From assembly GCF_001279775.1 (NCBI RefSeq), contig NZ_LGDG01000229.1, forward strand, positions 1-64,000: DNA of 64,000 nucleotides, written 5' to 3'. How positions within the stretch are numbered: position 1 is the first letter of the stretch; each line of letters opens with the position of its first letter. The stretch is from Streptomyces sp. MMG1533. GTDB taxonomy: Bacteria > Actinomycetota > Actinomycetes > Streptomycetales > Streptomycetaceae. Position numbers and translations under genes: made by a program. Shown in pieces: positions 25,534 through 36,462 of the stretch. Under the pieces are notes generated by a model. It saw only the letters and a program-made list of their open reading frames with translations, had not been told where the DNA came from and searched no databases.

Positions 25534-27075
25534 TCACAGGGTGGCCGAGTTGTCGTGGTAGTGCCCGCCCGTCCGGCCCTGCGGTGCGACGAGGGACGAG
25601 GTCACCGGCGTGACCGTCCAGTCCGGATGGCCGGGCATCCGCGGGGTCTTCGTGCCGTACAGCCAGTCCCGCAGGAAACCGGACTGGTCCTGGCCGGAGA
25701 CCTCCGTGGCGACGGCGATGTAGTCCTCGGTGGACGCGGAGGAGCCCCGGAACCGCTCCAGGAACGTGCGCTCGACCGCGTGGAAGACGTCCTCGCCGAC
25801 GGCCTGCCGGAGCGCGTAGAGGACCAGGACGCCGCCCAGGTAGCGCTGGCTGTCGAAGAGGTTCACCGCGTTGGGCGACGCGACCGGCCCGGAGGTCTTG
25901 CGCCACTGGTCGCCGCGCGCGTACGTGTCCTTCATCCGGGCTTCCATCGTGGTCAGGCCCAGGGAGTCGGCCCAGCCGCGCTCATAGCGGTACAGCAGCC
26001 CGTAGAAGTCGGCGTGGCCCTCGTTCAGCCACAGGTCGGCCCAGGTGGCGGGACTGACGCTGTTGCCGAAGTAGGAGTGGACCAGCTCGTGCATCATGTG
26101 CGAGCCGATCTTCGGCTCCGCCTGGAGCAGGTAGTTCGGCTTGTACAGGGTGAGGGTCTGGGTCTCCAGGCCGGTGAAGTCGAAGGCGTTCGCGTCGTCG
26201 GAGTTGCAGGGCAGCAGCCCGTACGTCTCGAAGGGGTACGCCCCCAGCCGCTGCTCGATCCACTCGACGAGGCCGGGCGTCAGCGCGAGCGCGGGCTCCA
26301 GCGCGGCGGCGCGGGCGACCGGCACGACGTCCCTGAGCGGCAGCCCGTGCGGACCCTGCCGGTCCTTGACCACGTAGTCGCCGACGGTGATCTGCACCAA
26401 CTCGGTGGCCATCGGCGAGCCGGACCGGTAGGTGTACGCGGTCCGGTCGCCGTCGAGGCTCTCGGTGCGGACGAGAAGGCCCGTGGCGACGCCGCGCAGG
26501 CCGCTGGGAACGGTGAGCCGGAAGGTGAAGCCGGCCTTGTCCGCCGGGTGGTCGTTGCAGGGGAAGACGGTGTGCGCGGAGTTCGGCTGGGGGCACACCG
26601 CGAACCCGTCCGGGGTGGGCACCCAGGCGGTGTGCGCGAGCTCGCGGCGCGGGTCGGCCGCGTACTCGACGCAGACGGTGACCGGCGTGTCCGCCTGCAG
26701 GGGGCTCGCCGGCGTGATCCGCAGCTTCTCGTCGACCTGCTCGTACGTGGCCGGGCGGCCCGCGACACGGACGGCGCGTATGTCCAGGCCGAGAGCGTCG
26801 AGGGAGAGGCGGGTCAGGGCCTGGGTGGTGTGGATCCGCAGGGTCGCCGTGGCGTCGACGAGCTGTGTCGTCGCGTCGTAGGCGAGGTCCAGGTGATAGG
26901 CCGAGACGCGGTAGCCGTCGTTGCCGAGGCTCGGGAAGACGGGGTCGCCGAGGGTCTCGGGCCCTGGGGTGCCGGTCTCCGTCGGGGCCGCGTGTGCCGA
27001 GGATGCCGTGGTCAGGGCCGCGGCCGTGCCGATGAGGACGGCCACCGGGGCCGTCACTCTGGTGCGATATCTCAT
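25534..27075 (-). CDS. Secreted M1-family metallopeptidase
   Basis: A 513-aa zinc aminopeptidase-like enzyme. An N-terminal signal peptide (MRYRTRVTAPVAVLIGTAAA ending near AHA) indicates export. Catalytic features are HELVH at about 329-333 and the third zinc ligand about E352 in NEGHADFY, 18 residues later, exactly the M1 spacing. A GLETQTL segment stands in place of the GxMEN exopeptidase motif. It is shorter than the usual about 850-aa PepN, being a catalytic-domain form common in actinomycetes. It probably acts on extracellular peptides. Confidence 0.9.
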   Translation of the reverse strand: MRYRTRVTAPVAVLIGTAAALTTASSAHAAPTETGTPGPETLGDPVFPSLGNDGYRVSAYHLDLAYDATTQLVDATATLRIHTTQALTRLSLDALGLDIRAVRVAGRPATYEQVDEKLRITPASPLQADTPVTVCVEYAADPRRELAHTAWVPTPDGFAVCPQPNSAHTVFPCNDHPADKAGFTFRLTVPSGLRGVATGLLVRTESLDGDRTAYTYRSGSPMATELVQITVGDYVVKDRQGPHGLPLRDVVPVARAAALEPALALTPGLVEWIEQRLGAYPFETYGLLPCNSDDANAFDFTGLETQTLTLYKPNYLLQAEPKIGSHMMHELVHSYFGNSVSPATWADLWLNEGHADFYGLLYRYERGWADSLGLTTMEARMKDTYARGDQWRKTSGPVASPNAVNLFDSQRYLGGVLVLYALRQAVGEDVFHAVERTFLERFRGSSASTEDYIAVATEVSGQDQSGFLRDWLYGTKTPRMPGHPDWTVTPVTSSLVAPQGRTGGHYHDNSATL

Positions 27076-27077
27076 GA

Positions 27078-29519
<2,442 letters not shown>

Positions 29520-29549
29520 CGCGACGGCCTCCGCGAGGCCCTTGCGTGA

Positions 29550-29586
29550 CTCCGCCCCGGTCGGCAGCTGCCCGGCCGGGGCGGAG
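29550..29586. terminator. Bidirectional hairpin terminator
   Basis: CTCCGCCCCGG (29550-29560) pairs perfectly with CCGGGGCGGAG (29576-29586). A shorter inner stem lies in the loop. It sits between convergent genes, icd (+) and the DUF5713 gene (-). Confidence 0.75.
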
Positions 29587-29593
29587 CCGTGTC

Positions 29594-29935
29594 TCACCAG
29601 TCCCGGGTGGCGATCAGCTCCTCCACGTCCGCGTCGGCGAAGCCGTAGGCCTGTGCCACGAACCAGAAGTCCTCGGCTATCTCCTCGCGTGCCACGGTCT
29701 CGATGTCGCTGTCGGCTTCCTCGAAGTCGGCCTGCAGGTCGTTGAACTCGTCGGTGGCGGCCTGGGTCAGGGCGTACAGCGCCGACAGGTCCGCGGGCCG
29801 CTCGGTCTCGATGCGCTCACACAGGCGCAGCAGGATCTCCTTGCCCCGGTCGACCACGTGGTCGGGGTAGTAGTCGTCCCGGTAGAGACCCTTCAGAAAC
29901 GGGTGTGCGGTGACCTGCTGGTTGCCGACGGGCAT
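29594..29935 (-). CDS. DUF5713 family protein
   Basis: A 113-aa acidic, helical cytosolic protein (HPFLKGLYRDDYYPDHVVD near the N-terminus, EEIAEDFWFVAQAYGFADAD near the C-terminus). It matches the DUF5713 family as I recall it; the function is unknown. It is convergent with icd across a strong terminator. ATG 29935 is preceded by a GGGCGGGGGAG tract. Confidence 0.7.
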   Translation of the reverse strand: MPVGNQQVTAHPFLKGLYRDDYYPDHVVDRGKEILLRLCERIETERPADLSALYALTQAATDEFNDLQADFEEADSDIETVAREEIAEDFWFVAQAYGFADADVEELIATRDW

Positions 29936-30021
29936 GCTGCTCCCCCGCCCTTCCTCGATGGTGCGAATGTGGCACCTTGATCGTGCACCACGCCACTGAC
30001 AACGCCCCCGGGAGCCGCCTC

Positions 30022-30819
30022 ATGACGTCCGCCGCACCGTCCTTCGAGCTGCTGCCCGGCGCGGCGGACTCGCCCGTGATCCTGCATGTGCCGCACTCGG
30101 CGCGGGAGATACCGCCCGCGGTGCGGACCGGGATCGTGCTGGACGACGCGGGGCTGGAGCGGGAGCTGGACCACATCACCGACGCGCACACCGCCGAGAT
30201 CGCCGCCGAAGCCTCCGGGCTGTCCCCGGTCGCTCCCTGGCGGTTCGTCAACCGGCTCTCCCGGCTCGTCGTGGACCCGGAGCGGTTCCCGGACGAGCGG
30301 GAGGAGATGCTCGCCGTCGGGATGGGCGCCGTATACACCCGGACGACTCATCGCGCGCCGCTGCGGCCCGCGGACACCGACCCGGAGCCGTTGATCGCGC
30401 GGTACTTCCGACCGTACGCGCAGGCGATGACGGAAGCCGTGGCCGGACGGCTCGCCGTCGCCGGGCGGGCCGTGATCATCGACGTGCACTCGTATCCCAC
30501 CGCGTCGCTGCCCTACGAGCTGCACGGCGCGGGACCTCGGCCGCCGGTCTGCCTGGGCACCGACTCCTTCCACACGCCCGGCGAGCTGCTCGGCGCGGCA
30601 CGGGAGGCGTTCGCGGAGTGCGGGGAGATCGGGCTCGACAGCCCGTTCGGCGGGGCGTACGTGCCGCTGGAGTTCTACGGGACCGAACCCCGGGTGAGTG
30701 CCCTGATGGTGGAGATCCGCCGCGACACCTACATGAGCGAGCCGGGCGGCCCCGCCGGACCCGGACTGACCCGTCTCGCGTCGGCGCTGGCCGGCCTCGT
30801 CGATGTCCTGACCGGCTGA
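30022..30819 (+). CDS. N-formylglutamate amidohydrolase family protein
   Basis: A 265-aa zinc-dependent amidohydrolase of the HutG-type N-formylglutamate deformylase family. The metal-site segments ILHVPHSAREIP near the N-terminus and VIIDVHSYP in the middle are characteristic. A conserved RFVNRLSRLVVDPERF block lies between them. ATG 30022 has GGGAG upstream. The open frame begins 15 codons earlier but without coding character. No hut genes are adjacent, so the substrate may be another N-acyl amino acid. Confidence 0.83.
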   Translation: MTSAAPSFELLPGAADSPVILHVPHSAREIPPAVRTGIVLDDAGLERELDHITDAHTAEIAAEASGLSPVAPWRFVNRLSRLVVDPERFPDEREEMLAVGMGAVYTRTTHRAPLRPADTDPEPLIARYFRPYAQAMTEAVAGRLAVAGRAVIIDVHSYPTASLPYELHGAGPRPPVCLGTDSFHTPGELLGAAREAFAECGEIGLDSPFGGAYVPLEFYGTEPRVSALMVEIRRDTYMSEPGGPAGPGLTRLASALAGLVDVLTG

Positions 30820-30880
30820 CCTCCGGCTGGAGCACTCCCGCGCGACAGGCTGCCGGGCGGTGGTGGTGGGGGCGGGGGCC

Positions 30881-31132
30881 ATGACCGAGGAGACCTCCAC
30901 GCTCACGGGACCGGCGCCGTCGCCGTCGCCGATACGGGACCGGCCCGCGTCGGCGATCACCAACGATCCGCGGTTCAGCCGGGCGGGGAGGTGACGAGCC
31001 GTCGAGTGACCCGGGGTCGGCACGCTGCTCGACCGGTTGCCCGGGCTGCGGCCCGCGGTCTCCACCGACCCGGTCGTCCGGCGCAGGAAGGCGATGATGC
31101 GCGGGCTGCAGACCCTGCCCGTCATGTGGTGA
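30881..31132 (+). pseudogene. Cytochrome P450 remnant with large internal deletion
   Basis: Two P450 pieces lie in the same frame. The first (starting MTEETSTLTGPAPSP) ends in ASAITNDPRFSRAG, the region about 80 residues into bacterial P450s, then meets a stop. About 25 bases later GTLLDRLPGLRPAVSTDPVV leads to MMRGLQTLPVMW and a stop, the standard P450 C-terminus. The central about 280 residues, including the haem Cys loop and the EXXR helix, are missing. Confidence 0.65.
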
Positions 31133-31147
31133 GGAGGGACCGCCGGG

Positions 31148-31681
31148 TCAGGCCCGCAGCCACTCCGTGACCACCACCTCCCCGCCGGCCCGCAGCCGCA
31201 GTGCGAAGGGTCCGGCGGGGGCCAAATCGGACGTGAAGCGCCCCAGGTCGTCGGCCTCGAGCGCGGCACCCGCCCGGGGTCCGCTGAGCACCTCGATGCT
31301 CGCCGGCTGCGGTGGCAGCACCTGCCCCATCAGTCCCTGCGAGGTCACCTCGACGTCGACGGTCACGTCACCGGTGTGGAAGGTCAGCATCCGCGGAGGA
31401 TCCGTCGCCCCTCTGACCGGGATCGCGTCGACCAGCGAGTCGAAGGTCAGCTCGGCGAGCCGGGCGTCGAGGTCGTGCAGCGCGTACGCCTCGACGGCGA
31501 GCTGACGCAGCTCGGCCGGCACCGGGTCCAGGATGCCGGCGGCCAGGCGCAGATCCTGCAAGAGGCTGTCGTCGAACTCCTCGTCGGGTCCGTCGTCGAA
31601 CTCCTCTTCGCCGATGCCTTCTTCGGCGAAGGAGCCGCTCTTCGGATCATTCAGATCATTCAGGTCACTCATGTCGTTCAC
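31148..31681 (-). CDS. Acidic protein encoded after the ECF sigma factor; putative sigma partner or protease target
   Basis: A 177-aa soluble protein in three parts. Residues about 1-45 are a very acidic, probably disordered region with a DLNDLND repeat and runs such as GEEEFDDGPDEEFDD. Residues about 45-90 are helical (VPAELRQLAVEAYALHDLDA, then RLAELTFDSLVD). Residues about 95-177 look like a beta-sandwich (RMLTFHTGDVTVDVEVTSQG, ending GEVVVTEWLRA). The GTG start shares a base with the sigma stop (TAGTG), so it is translationally coupled; ATG 31672 is the alternative. It has no transmembrane segment and no zinc anti-sigma motif. The function is not established. Position suggests it modulates the sigma factor or is cleaved by one of the neighbouring proteases. 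Confidence 0.75.
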   Translation of the reverse strand: MNDMSDLNDLNDPKSGSFAEEGIGEEEFDDGPDEEFDDSLLQDLRLAAGILDPVPAELRQLAVEAYALHDLDARLAELTFDSLVDAIPVRGATDPPRMLTFHTGDVTVDVEVTSQGLMGQVLPPQPASIEVLSGPRAGAALEADDLGRFTSDLAPAGPFALRLRAGGEVVVTEWLRA

Positions 31682-32316
31682 TACGCTCCCCGTGCGTCGA
31701 GTCGGGCCCGCAGGCGGCGCAGACAGCGCTGGCGCAGCGGCCCGATGCTGCCCACCGCGATGCCCAGTGCGCCGGACACCTCCTGGTAGCTCGGCGGCGG
31801 CGAGGCCATCAGCACCCGCAGCAACTGCCTGCACCGGTCGCCGAGTTCCTCGAACTCCTGCCACACCCGCCGGATGCGCTCGGTCTCGGCGGCGGCCTCC
31901 TCCGAGTCGAGGAACGACTGCTCGGGCGTACGGTCCTCGCTGATGCGGTCCAGGACCTGCGGGTCGTCCGTCGGCGTCAGCCGCCTTAAGCTCTTGAGCA
32001 CCTTCAGGCACTCGTGCCGCGCGGTGCTGGCCAGCCAGGAGCCCGCTTTCTGCGGTTCGCGGATCCGGCCCAGGTGCTGGGCGAAGCGGAACCACACGGT
32101 CTGGTACACCTCGTGCGCGTCGGCGTCGGACAGCCGATGCGCGCGCACCACGGACCACACCAGTGGGCTCAGCCCTTCCACCAATGCCTTCCAGGCCGCC
32201 GCGTCGCCGTCGACGGCGGACTGGACGAGCGCGCCGACATCTGCACGGTCCACGGTCCCACCCCTCGTGTACGGCAAGTCATCGTACGCCGTGGAGTGGG
32301 CGATTCCGGCCGTCAT
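31681..32316 (-). CDS. ECF-type RNA polymerase sigma factor (TTA-containing)
   Basis: A 211-aa sigma-70-family factor. Region 2 covers about residues 28-105 (DGDAAAWKALVEGLSPLVWS, then ADAHEVYQTVWFRFAQHLGR). Region 4 covers about 150-208, with a helix-turn-helix SYQEVSGALGIAVGSIGPLR. Its ATG overlaps the stop of the upstream subtilisin (ATGA), and its stop touches the start of the acidic protein gene. Leu codon 110 is TTA (minus strand, 31989-31987), so translation should need the bldA tRNA. An in-frame extension upstream exists, but MTAGIAHST at 32316 best fits the overlap. Confidence 0.9.
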   Translation of the reverse strand: MTAGIAHSTAYDDLPYTRGGTVDRADVGALVQSAVDGDAAAWKALVEGLSPLVWSVVRAHRLSDADAHEVYQTVWFRFAQHLGRIREPQKAGSWLASTARHECLKVLKSLRRLTPTDDPQVLDRISEDRTPEQSFLDSEEAAAETERIRRVWQEFEELGDRCRQLLRVLMASPPPSYQEVSGALGIAVGSIGPLRQRCLRRLRARLDARGA

Positions 32317-33746
32317 ACGCCCGCCGCGGACTGACCGTCGGTGACCGGGTGCCAAGTGGCCGGGCGCAGCGCCGGCACGTGCGCCCCGCGCACCTCCGCG
32401 AACTCGGTGTTCGCGGCGAGCAGTTGCTGCCGGGCGGCGCGGGGGTCGGTCTCCTTGTGCGCGGTCATGTGGGCGGCGACCAGGCCGGCGACGACCGGGG
32501 TGGCGAAGGACGTGCCGCTCCAGTGTGCGAACCCCTCGAACGTCACGCGGTCGGGCGTGACGGTGTCGCCGTCCTCGCTCAACACGCCGGCATGCTGCGG
32601 GGACTGGCAGGTGCAGGCGTAGGTGAAGCCGTAGCGGCAGGCGTCGTACGTGGAGTGCTGGTACACGTACGGGACGGGGGCGTCGAAGCCGGTGAGGGCG
32701 CTGGTGAGGCGCTCGCCGGGGGCGTAGGCGTTCACCCAGGCGCCGTGGTTGCTGAAGCAGGCGCCGTACTCGCCGTCGCCGCGCAGCGCGCCGACCGACA
32801 GGACGCTGTTGCGGTACTCGGGAAGTGCGGCGTAGGCGGCGGGCCAGAAGGGCGTGGCGCTGGCGTTGTTGCCGGCCGCCGCGACCAACAGGGTGCGCTG
32901 TTGCAGGAGTTCCGCCATGAAGGCGTCGAGGCCGAGCAGGCCGTCGGTGCGGCCGTTGGAGGTGCCGGCGGAGAGGCTGATGATGTCGGGCCAGCCGCGC
33001 CGGTCGACGGCGTCGAAGAGCCGCTCGCCGAACTCCGACTCCAGGATGGCGCCGGCGTCGTTGAGGCTGCTCAGCACGGTGATGTCCGTGTTGGGTGCGA
33101 CGGCCGCGACGAGGCCCGCGATGAAGGTGCCGTGGCCGATGTACTGCAGGAGGTTGCCCTGGCTGTCGGTCTCGGTGCCGTGCAGGTCGCCCTGGACGTG
33201 GGCGAGCAGGGCACCCGCGGCCGTGTAGTCGTGCGTGAGGCCGTTGTCGACGACGAGGACGCCGACGGCGGTGTCCGGGTCGTGGCCGGCCTCGGCCGGG
33301 GCCGGGTTGGTGCCCTGGGCGCGGGGGGCGGGCACGGGCTCGTCGCCGGGGCAGGAGTTGACCGCGATCGACACCACGTGGTTGCGGCTGATCAGCCGGC
33401 GTCCGGCACGTCCCTCGGGCTCGCGCAGGGCGCGCAGGGCGTGGGCGACGGCCTGGTCGGCGCTTCGGCCGCCTTGGCCGGGGTCGCCGACCTGGATGCG
33501 GGTGATGCCCGAGCGGTTGGTCTGAGGGCTCGCCCGCCGCACGTGGTCGGCGGTCAGGTCGGGCGCCGCGGTGAAGTGGGTGCGCACGCTGTCCTCGACG
33601 AGTCGCGCCTCCTCACCGTCGCGGGCGAGTACGACTCCCTTCTCGTAGATGAACTCCGCGGCGTCGTCGGGCCCCAGGGCCAGGGGGACGTCGGGCATGG
33701 AGCGCTGGATCTGGTCGAACTGCTCGTGGAAACGCTGTGGTGCCAT
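32313..33746 (-). CDS. Cytosolic S8-family serine protease (subtilisin-like)
   Basis: A 477-aa subtilisin-type protease. An N-terminal about 160-residue accessory region precedes the catalytic domain, with Asp about 167 (VLVVDNGL), His about 205 (GHGTFIAG), oxyanion Asn about 293 (AAGNNAS) and Ser about 413 (GTSFATPVVAG). A Cys-rich insert (DACRYGFTYACTCQSP) precedes the Ser block. No signal peptide or transmembrane helix is present, so it should act in the cytosol. It is first in an operon with the sigma factor and the acidic protein, coupled by ATGA. It is divergent from a CHAT protease. ATG 33746 has GGGGAGGA upstream. Confidence 0.9.
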   Translation of the reverse strand: MAPQRFHEQFDQIQRSMPDVPLALGPDDAAEFIYEKGVVLARDGEEARLVEDSVRTHFTAAPDLTADHVRRASPQTNRSGITRIQVGDPGQGGRSADQAVAHALRALREPEGRAGRRLISRNHVVSIAVNSCPGDEPVPAPRAQGTNPAPAEAGHDPDTAVGVLVVDNGLTHDYTAAGALLAHVQGDLHGTETDSQGNLLQYIGHGTFIAGLVAAVAPNTDITVLSSLNDAGAILESEFGERLFDAVDRRGWPDIISLSAGTSNGRTDGLLGLDAFMAELLQQRTLLVAAAGNNASATPFWPAAYAALPEYRNSVLSVGALRGDGEYGACFSNHGAWVNAYAPGERLTSALTGFDAPVPYVYQHSTYDACRYGFTYACTCQSPQHAGVLSEDGDTVTPDRVTFEGFAHWSGTSFATPVVAGLVAAHMTAHKETDPRAARQQLLAANTEFAEVRGAHVPALRPATWHPVTDGQSAAGV

Positions 33747-33820
33747 GGCATGTCCTCCCCTTGTGACGGCGGTCGTCAGTCAGAGCCACGGGGGCGCCGA
33801 TTGATACAGCGCCAAACCTG

Positions 33821-33848
33821 TGTGACGTGCAACCGGGGCCACTACCAT
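33821..33848 (+). promoter_or_regulatory. Probable leaderless promoter of the CHAT gene
   Basis: TGTGAC (33821-33826), 16 bases, then TACCAT (33843-33848) lies only 7 bases before the GTG at 33856. The transcript would begin at or next to the start codon, explaining the absence of a normal ribosome binding site. The 109-base divergent space also has to hold the promoter of the protease-sigma operon. Confidence 0.4.
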
Positions 33849-33855
33849 CCATGGA

Positions 33856-36462
33856 GTGACAGCGGGAAGCGACTCGGTTCTCGAACTGCTGCCGATGGTG
33901 TTCGCCGCACCGAACGAGGCTCTGACGCGGGCACGGGCCGTGCTCGACTCCGATCCGTCGCCGTGGTGTGCCTCCGTGGCCCACCAGGTGATCGGCATCT
34001 GGCAGCGGGACTGGGGCGATCTCAGGATCGCGCTGCACCACCTGCGCCTTGCCCGCGATCTGGCGGTGCGCGCGGAGTCTCCCGACCGTGAGGCGGACGT
34101 CCTGGCCGCCCTCGGGGTGGCGCTGGTGCATGCGGGCCGTACCCGGGAGGGCCTGAAGGCCCTGGAGCGGGGTGTCGCGGTGAGCAGCGGGCACACGCGC
34201 GCGCGGGTCCTGTTCCGGCGGGCCTACGCGTCGTGGGTACTGGGGCATCACCGGGAGGCGCTGGAGGACGTGCGCCGGTCGATCCCCGTGCTGCGACAGG
34301 CGGACGACGTCATCTGGACGGCGCGCGCGCTGACCCTGCGCGCGACGGTGCATCTCGCGCTCGGCGCTGTGGACCGCGCGGAGGCCGACTTCGCCGCCGC
34401 CGAGGCGCTGTGGGACACCACCGGGCAGGAACACGACAAGGCCGACGCGGTGGAGAGCCGGGGCCTTGCCGCGTTCCGGTCGGGCGACATCCCTGCGGCG
34501 CTGCGGCTGCTCGACGAGGCGGGGGAACGGTACTCCAAGCTCGGCACGCCGACCTTCATGCTCAACATCCGGCGCTGCGAGGTCCTGATGGCGGCCGGGC
34601 TCGCACCCGAGGCGCTCGGCGAGGCGGACGCGGCGATCGCCGTCCTCGACGGCATCGGCGGTCAGTCCACCCGCAAGGCCGAGCTGCTGCTGGCGGCCGC
34701 GCGGGCGGCCCGGCTGGCGGGTGATCCGCACACCGCGATCGCGCGCGCGGACATGGCCGTACGGCTCTTCGCCGGGCAGCGGCGCACCTGGTGGGAGACG
34801 CACGCCCGGCTGGTGCTGATCGAGGCGCGGGTCGCCGCCGGGCGCGGCTCCGGGCGGCTGGTCGCGGACGCCGCCGCGGTGGCCGACCGGCTGGCCGCCT
34901 TCGGCGCGCCGGCCGCACCGGAGGCCTCGCTGCTCGCCGGGCGGATCGCCCTGGGCCTCGGCTGGACGGCCGACGCCGAGCGGCACTTGACGGTCGCCGC
35001 CCGCAGCAGGCACAGCGGGCCGCCGCTGGCGCGGATGACGGGCTGGGCGGCGCAGGCGCTGTGGGCCCGGGCCGCCGGTTCCGGCCGGGGTGTCCTGGAG
35101 GCCTGCCGGCGCGGTCTCGACGTGCTGGACGACCACCGGACGACGCTCGGCGCCTCGGAGCTGAGGGCCCGGGCCACCGCACAGGGCGCGGAACTCGCCG
35201 CGCTGGCCCAGCAGGCCAGTCTCGACTCGGGCGGCCCGCGGCGGCTGCTGGTGTGGAGCGAACGCTGGCGGGCCACCGTCCTGTCCGCGCCGCCGACCCG
35301 GCCCCCGGCCGACCCCGCCCTGCTCAGCGGAATGACCGCCTTCCGGGAGATCGCCGCCCGCGCCGAGGCCGCCCGGATGGAGGGCCGTCCGGTGCCGGCA
35401 CTGGAGCGCGAACAGCGGCGCCTGGAGCGGGAGATCCGCTCCCGGACCCTGCACATCCGCGGTGACGCGCCGGGCGACGGGGACCGGTTCGACCCCGCCC
35501 GGCTGCTGGAACGTCTGGGGGACGACGTACGGCTGGTGGAACTGGCCGTCCTCGACGGGCGGGTGCAGGTGCTGCTGTGCGGGCGGGGGCGGGTGCGGCG
35601 GTTCGAGGCCGGGCTGCTGGCCGAGGCGGAGACCGAGGCCGAGCATGTGCAGGCCGGGTTGCGGCGGCTGGCCCATCCGGGGGCGGAGGCGCGTTTTCCG
35701 GTGGTGGAGGCGGCGGGGCGCCGCCTGGAGGAGCTGCTGTTCGGTCCGGCGGCGGCGCATCTGGGCACGGGCCCGGTCGTGGTGGTGCCGCCGGGCCGGC
35801 TGCACCGGGTGCCGTGGGCGTTGCTGCCGTCGCTGCGGGAGCGGGTGTTCAGCGTGTCGCCGTCGGCGAGCAGCTGGCTGCGCGCCCGGGACACGGCGCC
35901 GCCGCCGGGTGGCCGCCAGGTGCTGGTACGCGGACCGGGGTTGGCGACCGGCGGTGCGGAGGTGCCCGAACTGGCGGGCCGGTACGGCGGATCGATCGTG
36001 CTGGAGCACGAAGAGGCGCGGGTTCCACGGGTGTTGGAGGAGCTCGACGGGTCGGCGTTGGCGCACATCGCCGCGCACGGCACGTTCCGCGCGGACAGCC
36101 CGCTGTTCTCGTCGCTGCGGATGGCCGACGGCCCGCTCATCGTCCACGACTTCGAACGCCTGGACCGCAGCCCGTACCGGATAATCCTCTCCTGCTGCGA
36201 CACCGCGCGGTTCGCGTCCGTCGGCGCCGACGAACTGCTCGGTCTGGTCACCGCGCTGCTGCCGCTGGGCACGGCCGGGGTGGTGGCGTGCAGCGCGCCC
36301 GTCAACGACGCCGCGGTGGTGCCCCTGATGCTCGCCCTGCACAAGGGACTCGGCGCCGGCCTGTCCCTGGCGGAGGCGCTGCGCGACGCGCGCGCCGCGC
36401 TGCCGGGCGACGCGACCCACCAGGCGACGGGGTGGGCCTTCTCGGCGTTCGGGGCGGCCTGA
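33856..36462 (+). CDS. TPR-CHAT caspase-like protease
   Basis: An 868-aa cytosolic protein. The N-terminal about 500 residues are helical TPR-like repeats (for example DRAEADFAAAEALWDTTGQE). The C-terminal about 300 residues are a CHAT domain, the caspase-HetF-associated peptidase fold. The catalytic dyad is about His 741 in IAAHGTFR and Cys 781 in ILSCCDTA; the Cys just before it is an alternative. The final block (GTAGVVACSAPVNDAAVVPL) is also typical. The GTG at 33856 is consistent with a leaderless mRNA. It is divergent from a cytosolic subtilisin-ECF sigma-acidic protein operon, which is the natural candidate for its substrates. The trigger sensed by the TPR region is unknown. Confidence 0.9.
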   Translation: MTAGSDSVLELLPMVFAAPNEALTRARAVLDSDPSPWCASVAHQVIGIWQRDWGDLRIALHHLRLARDLAVRAESPDREADVLAALGVALVHAGRTREGLKALERGVAVSSGHTRARVLFRRAYASWVLGHHREALEDVRRSIPVLRQADDVIWTARALTLRATVHLALGAVDRAEADFAAAEALWDTTGQEHDKADAVESRGLAAFRSGDIPAALRLLDEAGERYSKLGTPTFMLNIRRCEVLMAAGLAPEALGEADAAIAVLDGIGGQSTRKAELLLAAARAARLAGDPHTAIARADMAVRLFAGQRRTWWETHARLVLIEARVAAGRGSGRLVADAAAVADRLAAFGAPAAPEASLLAGRIALGLGWTADAERHLTVAARSRHSGPPLARMTGWAAQALWARAAGSGRGVLEACRRGLDVLDDHRTTLGASELRARATAQGAELAALAQQASLDSGGPRRLLVWSERWRATVLSAPPTRPPADPALLSGMTAFREIAARAEAARMEGRPVPALEREQRRLEREIRSRTLHIRGDAPGDGDRFDPARLLERLGDDVRLVELAVLDGRVQVLLCGRGRVRRFEAGLLAEAETEAEHVQAGLRRLAHPGAEARFPVVEAAGRRLEELLFGPAAAHLGTGPVVVVPPGRLHRVPWALLPSLRERVFSVSPSASSWLRARDTAPPPGGRQVLVRGPGLATGGAEVPELAGRYGGSIVLEHEEARVPRVLEELDGSALAHIAAHGTFRADSPLFSSLRMADGPLIVHDFERLDRSPYRIILSCCDTARFASVGADELLGLVTALLPLGTAGVVACSAPVNDAAVVPLMLALHKGLGAGLSLAEALRDARAALPGDATHQATGWAFSAFGAA

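Noticed and set aside
31148..36462. Type III-E CRISPR (Craspase) locus
   Set aside because: The TPR-CHAT and sigma combination is suggestive, but there is no Cas7-11-like effector, no Cas1/Cas2 and no repeat-spacer array anywhere in the window.
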